Positions 24,038 through 35,115 of a stretch of DNA of 64,000 bases are shown here, in pieces. The notes below the pieces were generated by a model that saw only the letters and a list, made by a program, of their open reading frames with translations, had not been told where the DNA came from and ran no database searches. The DNA is from Adiantum capillus-veneris. Taxonomy: Eukaryota > Streptophyta > Polypodiopsida > Polypodiales > Pteridaceae. Within the stretch, counting starts at the first letter, position 1; each line of letters opens with the position of its first letter. The DNA lies in assembly GCA_014529385.2 (NCBI GenBank), contig CM043968.1:130379018-130443017 (forward strand). The letters are read 5' to 3'. The translations under genes and the position numbers were made by a program.

Positions 24038-24552
24038 CTCTACTTAGAAATTTCAATGTAGGGATATGGTCAGCTGCTAATGACATGCATGTTGTGGACA
24101 TCATCAACATTTTAGAAAAGGAAGCTAAAGGAAAATTCCCATTCTTTATGATCTAGGGGCAAAGCCAATGTCAACCATGCATAGAATCAAGGATCACTTG
24201 CTTAGATAATCCAGGAGTAGAAGCACTTTTCAAATCGTTGGCTATTGCATCATCAAAATTTTGGATTGATGCAAGAAGATTGCTTCATGTAGATGATGAA
24301 CCATAAAAGGGATGCATGAATCCTGCATTGAATTGTATTTTCCCACCATCATTTAATGTTGATGATGAGGAGGATAATATCCTCCTTGGGGAGCTGCTAC
24401 CATATATCAAAGCTCTCAATCATGTTAATGACATTCACACAATTACAAGGTCTCATTTATATGGACAAGCACCCATAGTTCAAGATCATGAGCTTTATAA
24501 CCGTATACAAAGGTTGTTGCAGAGTGGGAGGAGAGAAATCAAAATTTTCTAG

Positions 24553-25356
24553 GAAAAACCTATTCCATGGATAGGCTACCAGAAGTTTCTCGTCCTCTTC
24601 ACGATGAGAAAGTTGCAACATCTAGCACTAGTGGAATGTCCACATGAAGTCAAGACAAGAAACTTTTAGCATGTGATCGAGAAAAAGTAAGGGTCTTAAA
24701 GAATATCAAATCGTTATCAGCCTTGAAAGGTATAAGCAATTATGCTTGCCCAAAAATTGGGATACAAGGAGACTGTGATCAAAGTATATGAAGCCAAGAA
24801 TTATATAAAGCATCTAAAAATTCAATATGATCTCAAATAGCCCTACATCAAGAAATGATGGAGCAATTTTTTGTAACAATTTTTCATTTACAAAGATCTT
24901 TATGTACTCAGAGACTTTGTTAAAGTGCTTAGGGTTTCAAGATATATTAAAGTGCTTAGGGTTTCAAGATATATGAAGATGTAAATGCTTAATAGTTTTT
25001 TAATTTGTCTTTCAATGCTATAAGTAACTTTTGAGTTTCGTGTGTCAAATGCTCTTCTTTTAAAAAAGGTTTTATAGTTTTTTGCTTTGAAATTTGAGTT
25101 CATTGTGCTATCAAAGACAATCTACATGGTCATAAGGTCAAATATTTCTCTATGACCTTAGGGGATTTTCACTTTATGGTCTCAATACCCTATGACTCTA
25201 AAGCCATAGGGTCATAGGTTGGCATGTGTTCTTGCATAAGACTTACTAAGTGTAACCACAAATTAGCACCCTATGTCCCTAAGGCCTTCAACACACTTAA
25301 GATCTCTATATTAAATTTTTTTAATAATCATTTCAGGGCTTCTTAGAAAAAATGTT
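24553..25356. other. Intergenic sequence between phosphatase relics
   Basis: No supported gene. It contains a 27-bp exact tandem duplication (24920-24946 and 24947-24973) and, at about 25120-25290, isolated pieces of the CCTATG..AAGGCCATAGGG repeat that forms an array at 27800-28150. Confidence 0.65.
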
Positions 25357-27033
25357 TTGCTATTAGACGATCACAAAATAGAGAAGCTCCCTCTCATATT
25401 ACATCAAATATCACATTCAAACCAAGAGCAATGGTTTCATTATCTACGAACATCTTTCAAACAGGAGAAAAAAACACTTATCTTGGATTTAGAGGGTGTG
25501 CTTCTTGCAACATTTGAGCTTCACTCAAGGTCTCAACCTGGACCAAGTACATTGTTTGAGGATAAATCAAACAGGCCTAACTGATCGGACATGTAGCCGG
25601 ACACCACATTTGTAGTCTATTATTTTGTCCGAACTAGCGTAGTGATACTCTATGTAAATCCTGATTCCAGAGTAATGGATCAATTCCCTGAGTTGTAGTG
25701 CTGTAATGATATTTGTAAAGGTCCATGTAAACCGACAACTGGCCATTTAGAATGCCCTAGGTATAAAGTTCAATAATTTTAATGTGAAATAGAGGCTTAT
25801 CTTTAGAAGAAGAAGGGAGCTCAAAAAATATATGCTCAAGGTACGAGCTGCTCCAACCTTGTAATCATCGCAGTTAATGAATGGGTAATCAGTTTTCAAA
25901 TCCAAAAGTTGCATTGTGTTCCTCTCTCTTTGCTCTTTCGTTCTAGTGTAAGCATTGTCAGTTTTGCTGTGGTTCGCGACTGTGTCTGTGAGCTATAATT
26001 GCAGATTTGAGTGCTTAAATTGCTGTTTTTAGTCGTTTTGACCATAGGAGAGTGTTCTTAGATCATAGGACGACAATTCTGGATAGTTCTGTTGTAATTT
26101 TCAGGATCTTTTTCATGATGGATCGTAATTTTGGTACCTTGTCGGATTGTGACCAGACTTGCTAGGATTGTGACCTTAGGTGTCTTAGACCTCCTTCTAA
26201 AGTTTCGTTGCATTTCGAGTCTGTTCGAGAAGCCGAAATGGCGTGATGACCTAGAGCTGTGAGAAAGGACATAGGCAGATTTCCTAATCATTGAGTGTTG
26301 GTTTGCTTGTTGAGCTAGTGTGTTTGCTTGTTAAGGTTCACTTCGTGAGATTGACGATCTCATAGAGTCTCTGCACCCCATCCGAGTCACTTTCTCTAAG
26401 TATTGACATTATGTTAGTGCCAGAAAGCTATGCTGCAGATGTCCGTCTCGCAGCGACTCGCTAACATACATGTACATTGTAGAAGATAACAATGAGGTGT
26501 ATGCAGTGCGTCCAGATGCATAGTATTTCTTAATCTTTTGCTTTGAGTTCTTTGAGGTTTGGATTTGGAGCTGCCATTGTTTACAAAAAGCTCAGCACAT
26601 AATCAAGACCTGTTTTCCAACACAAAGTCACAAATTCAAGATGATTATGGATAACAAGTGCTGCCAAAATTCAAATTTCATGATCGGTTACAAAAGAGCC
26701 TATCACAAAAATCTTTCGACCATATGAAAGCTATTTGATTATTTAGATGGGAGAAACACTATAATATTTGAGGATAGTCCATATCAAATGATGTGGAATA
26801 TGCAAGGAACTTATCTGATTTTTTCAAAGTTTTGCCAACCTACTCAATAGCTTCAAAGATTTTTAAAAGATGAAATTGTTCCATGGTTATGTGGATGGTT
26901 GTATGCTGAAGACAAGAGAGACTATACCATAATAAATTTTGTAATGTTCCATTCAAATCCTGAGACTCACTATATAATGCAATGTTATATGTTTAAAAGG
27001 ATTCAAAATCTCAAGAGAAGGAGGCCACCTTAA
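25357..27033 (+). pseudogene. FCP1/NLI-type HAD phosphatase-like pseudogene, copy 2, split by a solo LTR
   Basis: The 5' part (25357-25552) encodes KKTLILDLEGVLLATFE, the position of the catalytic DLDGTL motif of FCP1-type phosphatases; the second Asp is Glu here. A solo LTR (25553-26466) follows. The reading resumes at 26467 with a YAVRPDA segment, then after a TAG, FCFEFFEVWIWS, and near 26750-26800 NTIIFEDSPYQMMWN, again FCP1-like (compare DDSPYK). In-frame stops at 26521, 26725 and 26848 and the TACAT duplication show it is dead. Copy 1 just upstream suggests an old tandem gene duplication. Confidence 0.72.
25553..26466 (+). repeat. Solo LTR of the Ty3-B family
   Basis: It starts TGTTTGAGG, ends GCTAACA, and is flanked by 5-bp duplications TACAT at 25548-25552 and 26467-26471. 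Similarity to the Ty3-B LTR is clear in the middle and end (GTAAAGGTCCATG, CTTGTAATCATCGC, GACCTAGAGCTGTG-like, AGCTATGCT). No PBS follows, so it is a recombined solo LTR. Confidence 0.9.
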
Positions 27034-27799
27034 GTGTACGAATTAAGTATTCTAAATAGCATCTACCAAGTATTTGACATTGTGTAATTTTCAAATTTTA
27101 AACTTGATGAAAAGTTGTGGAATATCTTGAAAAATCTTTAAAATATTTTTTTATGAAGTGCATCCTATTGTGAGGAGACTTCTCTCATTCAAGTTTTTTG
27201 GTTCATTGTTTGATGCTTCTTTGGTATTGTTAACTTTTTCTTCTTAGTAATTGTCTTTATTAAGTGATGCAAACAATCAGAATGTTCTTGACATTTGGTA
27301 GTGTTACAAAACGGTGTTTTTTAAACACCCTCAATCTTGGAGATATCATACTCTTTCTAGTTAATAGTTTGTTGTACATGCAATGAAGACCATCATTTTT
27401 ATGAAACTGTCAAGTTGTTGGTGGTAATCTTCGTGTCTATACTTTATCCTATTTTGACATAATCAATGTATATGCTTATAATTATTCACATCACATGGTG
27501 TTTTTAAACACCTACTTGTTTTGAGACACCATCTCTAAAACCTTTGATGTAAAAATCTTCATTTTAAGATAGATTCTTTGGCACAAACTTATATTAAGAG
27601 TCTTTATATTGTATTTTTATGTTAAGTAATAGATTCAAAGTTAGAATCATGATAGTTTATCTATGTAAATGTCTCATTTAAATTTTATAGTTAAAGAAAA
27701 TACCAAATGGAACTATAGGTACGATAGATGACATCTTATGATCTTAGGGCCATAGGATACTCTATATTATTGTTTAGATTTTTTAATTGTTTGTAAACA
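27034..27799. other. AT-rich noncoding interval
   Basis: No gene seen. A 60-bp segment ending in GATACTCTATATTATTGTTTAG near 27731-27790 recurs at 28337-28397, on the other side of the minisatellite. Confidence 0.6.
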
Positions 27800-28150
27800 T
27801 AGAGCATAGAGGGTTTTTCTCACTACCATAGAGGATATCCTATGGTCTTAGGGCCACAGGGTCTCAATATTGAGCATAGAGGATTTCTTATTAGCATAGA
27901 GGGTACCTTGTGTCCCTAGGTCCATAGGGTGCAAATATAGGGCATAGAGGATTTCTTACTAGCATAGAGGGCACCCTATGGCCTAAGGCCATATGGTGAC
28001 AACATATAAAATCAAGGGTTTCTTACTAACATACAAGGCACACCTTGTGCCCTTGGGGACATAGAGTGCCAACATAGAGCATAGAGGGGTTTCTTACTAG
28101 CATAAACAACATCTTGTGGCCCTAAGACAACCTAGAGCCTTAGGGCCATG
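27800..28150. repeat. Minisatellite of about 68 bp with palindromic core
   Basis: About five degenerate units begin with (G/A)GCATAGAGG at about 27803, 27873, 27941, 28006 (weak) and 28078. Each carries TTTCTTACTAGCATA and a quasi-palindrome of the form CCTATGGCCTTAGGGCCATA. Related single pieces lie to 28370 and at 25120-25290. Confidence 0.83.
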
Positions 28151-28370
28151 GGGTGGCCCATAAATAAAGTCCCTTATGGATTTGAAGCCATGGATCTCTT
28201 TATACATTGAGACCTGCTAACAATCCTAACCCTATGGCCTTGAGGTCATAAATAGACATATTTTGGATTATCTTAAAGTCATAGATATATCTACAAAGAG
28301 CACTATATGGCCTTAAGGCCATAGGTGCAATGTATGGCATCTTATGGTCTTATAGCCATAGGATACTCTA

Positions 28371-29483
28371 TATTATTGTTTAGAATTTTTAACTGTGAAA
28401 TATGAGTTTGAAAGTTGTTTAATTTATTGTGTATTTAAAACTTGATAGCATGCTACAAAACTATGACCAAGTATTTTGTTATACGTGGATTAAGGTCATC
28501 AAATTTATGACAAGAGAGTTTAATAATATTTATCTTTACATGTTATCTTTTTTAATTACTGTAATCAATCTATATGTTTCTTGAAAATCATATCAATTGG
28601 TTTTTTGACACCTCATTTTTTGAGAAGCTATTTGTTGAAGTTTGAAAAGCATTGATGTCATACAAATCCTTTTTCAAAGAACTATATTGGAGGTTTATTT
28701 ATAAATTTTATAGTAGAGAATTTAAATTGACGCATACAATCATGATTCAATTATCTAAATTAAAGAAAACTAGAGCTTAGAAATCGTTAAATAACACAAT
28801 CCTACGTTTAGAATTTGGGAAACGGGATTTTCTCAAATTATCTAAAATGGTGTTAATAACTAATTCTTTCTCCTATGAAATGTTTCTTCTTTCTCTTCCC
28901 TACCCTCATTCCCTGCTAGCTCTCTCCACCTTCGAAGATGTTTGAGGTCTTGGGGTTGAGGCTTGGGATAGTTAAAGCTTTATTCAAAGTTTATGTTATG
29001 CTTGTGATGCATGAAGTTTTCCATCTTCATTGCATCACCTAGGTCACAAGGAACACAAAGATTGTATTGTAACAAGTCTCTCTTAATGGGAGAAATCGTA
29101 ATACAAATGCCTATTGGAGGGCGGACCGGCTCCACATAAATCCGGTCCTCAACTGTTGTTATGTTCTTTAAATTCTCTCTCTTGCAAAAGTATTATTCAT
29201 GCCAAGTTAACTAATTGCTATGATTATATTGCTATCTTCAATTATGTTCACCCGCTATGCTCACAAAGTAATTTCTTAAAAGTACTTTCATTAATTTCCG
29301 CTACTCTCAAGCTAAATAGGCCAATTCCATTAAAGGTTAGTTTCACATGGGTCGACCACGGTGGCTTTACCCAATAATCCAAGCATTAATCTCCCACTTA
29401 AAGGCCAATGGGGCCATAACTGGTGACTAAGACTAGTATGTACAATCGTGAAACATGACACCTTCACCCTTGTACAAATCTGT
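28371..29483. other. Noncoding flank with the probable 3' LTR of Copia-D
   Basis: No supported gene. On the minus strand a purine tract TTTAAGTGGGAGAT is at about 29387-29400, in the position expected before a copia 3' LTR, so LTR sequence probably runs from about 29390 downward. I cannot fix its far end. Confidence 0.45.
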
Positions 29484-31049
29484 TCAACCTACACCCATTA
29501 GCTGGATGCAATGTGCAAACCACTTTGTAGCTAGGCTCTTTGTAAGAGCGTCTGCTGGGATTTCATTAGTGTGGACCTTGACAAGCTCCAAGCACTTATC
29601 CATCAGTGCATCCCGAATGAGATGATACCTCACCTCAATGTGTTTTGACTTGGAGTGAAACACAGGATTCCTTGGCAAACCAACGACACTCTGATATCAC
29701 AATATAAAATCAAAACTTGCTGAATGTCTAGATTTACCACTAAACGTGCCAACCATATAGCTTCCTTGCTGGCATCTGATGCTGCAACATAGTCAGCCTC
29801 TATAGTGGAAGAAGAAGTATAATCTTGGGGAGATGAGCTACAAGAAATGGATCTCATGCAAATATGAAAATGTAGCCAACTGTAGATATCCTTCTATCTT
29901 TGTAACCCGCATAATCTGCATCCGTGTAACCAACAATAGATGCATCCCTATTGCCAAATCGTAAACACCTGCTTGTTGTACCCTTTAAGTATCTGAGGAT
30001 GTGTTTCACCGCTATCCAATGTTTCTTGCCAAGAGTATCCATATACCAACTAGCCACTCCCATTGCAAATGCAATTTCTGGCTTTGTAGCTACCATAGCA
30101 CATGAGATTGCGTACAGCCGAAGAGTATGGCACACTTTCCATTTCAGCTCTCTCAACATCTGACTTGGGAGAATCTTCTTTGCTAAGTTTCAAATATGAT
30201 GGTAGTGGGGTACTCACTGCCTTCCCCCCCTGCATATTAAAACACTGCAAGACTTTGTGGAAATAGGATTCCTGAGATAACTCAAGAATGCCTCTTTTCT
30301 TGATATGCATACCAAGAAAATTATTCGTTTCACCCAAATCTTTCATAGCAAAGTTTTTGCTCAACATTTGCTTCAATTTGGTAATATCCTCAGTGAACTT
30401 TCTTGATATGAGCATGTCATCTACATATAGAATGAGAATGGCAAAAGAACCATCTTTGAGTTTCTTTGTATACAAGCAGTGATCCACTCGACTCCTTATA
30501 AAACCCTGGGACCGCATAAAAACGTCAAATTTTGATACCATTGCCTAAAACCTTGCTTGAAGCCATAAAGTGATTTCTTGAGTTTGCATACAAGCTCCTC
30601 CCTGCTAGGCTGCTCAACATTTTTAGGTTGCTTCATGTAAAGATCCTCCTTGAGATCCCCCTAAAGAAAGGCTGCCTTCACATCCATTTGGACAAGCTCC
30701 ACGTCCTCTATGGCTACTAGGCCAACCATTGTACGCAATGTAGCCATCTTGACCACTGGCGAGAATATTTTTTTAAATCAATTCCCTTTTGCCACTTAAA
30801 TATTTTAGCAACCAATCTCACCTTGTACTTAGGCTTAGGATCATTAGATGTAAACTTCTTCTTGTAAACCCAATTGCAAGGTAAGGCATGCTTGCCTTCC
30901 GGCAATTCTACCATGTCCCATGTCTCATTGCTCACAATCAACTTGTACTCAGATTGCATGGCCTGCTCTCACTTGACCTTGTCATCCATCTACATGGATT
31001 CTTGATAACATGATGGCTCACCGCACTTAGTCAACATGACATAGTCCAA
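29484..31049 (-). pseudogene. Copia-D: Ty1/copia reverse transcriptase and RNase H remnant
   Basis: Read on the minus strand: 30717-30959 has ALPCNWVYKKKFTSND, the RT start; 30050-30541 has ILYVDDMLIS, the Y-V-D-D catalytic motif, and KNFAMKDLG; 29854-30159 has AVKHILRYLKGT and the RNase H DADYAG; 29484-29857 has STIEADYVAASDASKEAIW and FHSKSKHIEVRYH. Several frameshifts. The upstream pol part is missing because Ty3-E's LTR begins at 31050, just before an LDYVMLT-like frame. Confidence 0.88.
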
Positions 31050-32227
31050 TGTTGGGGGTCCCATCGTTGCAATAGCTCCAATGACCAACAAAATTATCAA
31101 TCCGGAGGGATGAGCTACCCGGCTAGGGCATGGAAACACTCACTCGGTTAGTGAGATAATCGTGGCAACACAAATGGTTAACTCTATGAGGTGAGCTTCT
31201 CAGCCTATGGAGGAGCTAAGCAACAATGAAGGGCAATCTCCATATCCAGTTCTCTTCACCTCTAATCAACCCAATCACACACACTACGATTGCAAGACGC
31301 ACACAACAATAATTCTATCATGCAACACACTAATCACAAGCACACACACATAGATCTATCAAGCACCACACTCCAATCAAACCTACATGCACACACAAGA
31401 AAAAGAGGGCAATCATGAAATATTAGAGAGGGATTAAACACTAATTAGTTAAGATCTAGCTAATCTAAGAATCATAGGCAATCATAAGAAGCATGAGAGA
31501 GGCATAGTGAAAGAGAATGAATCATTGATTAGTGTTAATCAAGTCTCATGAGCAAGGAGAAGCTCAAGGACTCCATAGCCACACACCTCAAGAGTTCTCA
31601 CGAAAGAGTGCTCTCAACAAATGAGTTTGAGAACCCTAATTTCTTTTACACATTGTTTTATGTACCTAGGGTAAAAATATGCAATGTCCGGGCGCTCAAG
31701 GCCTTTAGTTAAGATCATAATTAATCTAAGCATCATAGGAAATCATAAGAAGTAAGAGAGAGGCATAGTGAGAGAGAATCAATCATTGATTAGTGTGAAT
31801 CAAGTCTCATGAGCAAGGAGAAGCTCAAGGACTCCATAGCCACCCACCTCAAGAGATCTCACCAAAGAGTGCTCTCAAATGAGCTTGAGAACCCTAATTT
31901 CTTTTACACACTGCCTTATATACCTAGGGTAAATATATGCAATGTCCGGCCGCCCAAGGCTTTTAGGGCTCACCACTTATTGAATCTGCAACTTAGGCAC
32001 AATAAGTGACCTATTCTTTACAACTTGGAACTCTCATTGAGCCCTAACACATTAGAATATTACAATGGCTTGAAATAAATCGGGAATTTAGAATACATGA
32101 CCATTTTGGGAAAACGTGGAAAATGTGTAACTCCAATCTTTACTGCTTCTTCACTTTGATCTTCGATGTGAATTTGTACGTCTTCGATCTTTAGTAGCTT
32201 CTGTTAATTGACTTGACTCAGTTAACA
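31050..32227 (-). repeat. Ty3-E 3' LTR with an internal 260-bp tandem duplication
   Basis: On the minus strand it starts TGTTAACTGAGTC and ends CCCCCAACA. It interrupts the Copia-D pol frame at 31050. Two imperfect 260-bp units lie at 31445-31704 and 31705-31963, both with GAGCAAGGAGAAGCTCAAGG and CCTAGGGTAAA. The pairing LTR was not found, so the boundaries rest on TG..CA ends, the purine tract and the interrupted frame. Confidence 0.66.
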
Positions 32228-33146
32228 TTCCCCCTTCCTATTTGAGTGGTCCTCGGGCACTGTCCAAAAGTGTTCGTGGAGGCAAGGGAAGGTTTTGATT
32301 AGTTTTTGATGGGATGATTGTCTTCATTTGTCATTGGATTTGTTGATGAGGTTCAATTTGTTGTATCATCTTCATTGGTCTGAATATGTCTGGTTTGTGA
32401 GAGATGATGTTGCATTTGTTCGTTGTAATAGCATAATGATGAGACTAATGTTTATTTATGAAAAGTATGTACAAGGGAAGTAGAATGATGAGGTTCTAAA
32501 TTAGGGTCTAATACCTGGATGACCAAAGGAAAAAAACCCAGTGGAAAGAAAGTGCCTTTGGGATTCACACATTATTGGAGTACTTATTAGCATTGGAAAT
32601 ATTAATAAAGTACTCAAGGGATTATTTGTTGATAGATATGGAAATAAAAAGGTAGCAAATATGAAAGGGTAGCATGATGGAACAGTGGTTTGCCTGTTGT
32701 AGTCCACTCAAGGTGCATAGGTGGAAGCAAAAAAGTGTGTTTAATGCATATGCCAAATGATGGGACATCCTATTTATGCATACACAAAAATGCATGGGAA
32801 ACAATATGCTGTGCAAGAATGATTTTGAGGGATAATTCAGAAATATGGTATAGCTATAAAAGCATATGACATGGCTTTGCAAGCTGGCACCTCTTTAAGA
32901 ATGGTTTTTGTTGACGAGGATATGTGCTCTCATATTACTGTGCACTGTCCGTGAGTGTTGGACTCTACGACACTCCACCAATTGTAAGTTAATAGACTTT
33001 GACTCTTATGCTCATCTCATCCAGCATGAGTGACATGACTTAGATATGCTCAACTCTTCTAGCTTGAGCGTAAGCCTAATAAATACGACTCTTAGCACAT
33101 AGTTTAATATGACTTGAAGCTTTGGGACTAATGCTTTGCTCATTCC
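32228..33146 (-). other. Ty3-E 3' noncoding region and purine tract
   Basis: Contains, on the minus strand of about 32495-32560, CACTGGGTTTTTTTCCTTTGG and TTAGACCCTAATTTAGAA, matching 13257-13318 of Ty3-B. The minus strand of about 33080-33160 matches about 12750-12820 of Ty3-B (AGTCCCAAAGCTTCAAGT). No clear ORF. Confidence 0.7.
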
Positions 33147-34450
33147 ATGGCTCAGCAGCTCGACTCTGACTATGCCAAAGAGTGTTTTTTGCACCCTGGC
33201 AACTTGACTTTTTACGTTCTTGAGCTTACTACAAACATTTCTTCAGGTAAAAGTAAGCTTGAATCCTCAAAAAGAGGATTAGTGAAGGACCAAGTTGGCA
33301 TTGAAGGTTTCTTTTTCCATACTTGTTTTGTCATCTTCAAAACTGCATTCGCATTGGTTGGGTTGTCCTTCTTTGATTGTGAAGACTCCATTATCTGTTT
33401 GATTCTCCAATTAGGCCTGGTGATAGGAGTCTTTGATGTTGTTGTAGGCCTTTGTTCACTGTAGGCATTTGGATTTTGACTAGGAGCATTGGAAGAATTA
33501 GGAATCCAAATCTTTTGAGGACCTTTGTAACTCCTTTGTTGACTTTGTTGAGCTCTAGGTCTTGTTGAGCTCTTGAGATCTTCATGCAGGTCTGGTGCAG
33601 TTGTAGTTGGCTTGTGGTTGACTGGTAGCCAAATCTTTGTATAACCTGTGTAGAATCCTTGTCCAAGAGGAACATTCTTTGAGATCTGTCTTTGTTCTGT
33701 ATCCTCTTGAGAGTTGTGGTTGACTTTAGTATCTTTTGATGTTCTTCTATTGTATACCTGCTTCTTAGGTATCCTAGGATATTGCCGAGGTTGATACCTT
33801 GTGGGCCTTCTTTCTTGGGAGGGACTTGAAGTTACTTCATATGCTCTAACCTACAGTTTTGGTACCCATATGTGTCTATTATCTCTATAGTACTCCTACC
33901 TTTAAGCTCCCATGTGATGCTATCCATCCCATGTGTTTGTCTTTCTGTGTTGAATTCCTGTCTTTAATCCAAAGTGGATCATTGACTTTGACTAAACTGC
34001 TCGAAACAAACACTCGCTTGACTATCTTTTGCTTTCTTGAGTACTTTGGCTAAAATATCTTTGCTTTTCTGGGTGTCTCCTTAGAGGTTTCGGTTGGGTC
34101 AGCAGTTGGCTTGAAGTTTTGAAAGCCTATCTTGCTTGAAGAAGTTGATCCATGAGGTTTCTTTGATGTAGAGGCATATGCTCTTACATCTTCTTTGCTA
34201 ATCGATGGATGGTCCACTTTGGCCTTTGTCTGCAAGATTTTTCTTCTTTACCTCTGGTCTCGATGGCATTCTCTGCTCAGTAGCTTGCATGGTTTCTCTT
34301 TTCTTTGCTTGATCTGCACTTGATATTACTTGATTTGCTTTTAGCTCTTCTGAAGTTCTATTCGATGGAGATGAATCATCTTTAATAAGATCTTATTTAA
34401 TACCAGTCTCCATTCTAGCTGCACTTGAGGACCTTGTGCTGTCGTCTGCG
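33147..34450 (-). pseudogene. Ty3-E tail with W[VIL]P motifs
   Basis: In shifting minus-strand frames I read HIWVPKL (about 33857-33880), GFYTGYTKIWLP (about 33620-33665) and QKIWIPN (about 33493-33525). These match the tails of Ty3-B, -G2 and -H. The rest is proline-, serine- and threonine-rich, with a basic patch. Stops between the frames indicate decay. No enzymatic domain is visible. Confidence 0.58.
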
Positions 34451-34482
34451 GGTGGCCAGTCTTGGTCTTCATTCTTTGTTTT

Positions 34483-35115
34483 CTATGGTGACTCCATCAT
34501 GTTTGAATTTTGTATCTCTGACATCTTCTGGGCCATTGGCATTCCCATTATGATGTCGTCTGTCATATCTTTTGCTATGATCACATGGAATTGAGCTGTG
34601 ATGATTTGTGAACTTACTTCAATGGTGGTGGAGATGATTCCCCAGCATTCTGCTCGTTTGTTTCCTGACATGCTCACAAATTCAAGAGCATATTCCAATT
34701 GTGGTTGACCACATCTTTTCCAAGTGCGAAAAGACATGAGGTTCTTGTCTAGTTGAAAATCTAGCTTTACTTCGCTTGACAACTTTTCTTCGTTCTCACC
34801 AATAATGTTGCACTTGATCGTTTCAGGATTGGTGTCTGGATTGACTTCTTTTGCTATGGCAACATCCTTTGGTTGAACTTTATCTGCATTTTCTTTGCTT
34901 TGATTACCTACTTTTGTTGATGTCAGCTCCATTGGTTGTAATACTGTACGTTTTTGCAATTTTTGACCATTGTCCTCCTGCATCTGAGTAACCGTTGATC
35001 TGAGAAGATCCATTGTACTTTCTGGCAGAATCTGTCTCTTCGGAGGAGATTTTGGTGGTGACCTTTGTATAGCTTTCTTGACTTTAGCTTCTATTGACTT
35101 TGACTTTTGTGCCAC
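34483..35115 (-). pseudogene. Ty3-E retropepsin-like domain lacking the catalytic motif
   Basis: The 210-residue frame has a basic N-terminal part, then KLDFQLDKNLMSFRTWKRCG, FVSMSGNKRAECWGII and FHVIIAKDMTDDIIMGMPMA. The order and spacing match Ty3-B PR1 (LDSG.. TKDIWEKWGRP, LADGYTEKPLGI, FAIVDFGKGNNFNIILGRPFM), but the D-[ST]-G-A loop is absent. Either it is a noncatalytic copy of PR1/PR2 or it has decayed. The frame itself is open over the whole domain. Confidence 0.55.

Larger units (their letters stand above)
23600..24552 (+). pseudogene. FCP1/NLI-type HAD phosphatase-like pseudogene, copy 1
   Basis: This is a relic of a protein with an FCP1 homology (HAD) domain, the fold of RNA polymerase II CTD phosphatases. 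Near 24015-24100 a frame gives GCIEFLKTLLRNF and NVGIWSAAND, a typical FCP1 strand-helix. Further on come ARRLLHVDDEP, then from 24316 CMNPALNCIFPPSFNV and DEEDNILLGELLPYI, which match the domain's C-terminal part. The catalytic DxD segment is not found, so it is 5'-truncated, probably at the Ty3-C junction near 23562. Stops at several places and tandem duplications (23607-23826, 23941-24037) break it. Substrate cannot be said. Confidence 0.72.

Noticed and set aside
29114-29377. Plus-strand ORF of 87 codons
   Set aside because: It lies in the probable LTR of Copia-D and has no recognisable domain.
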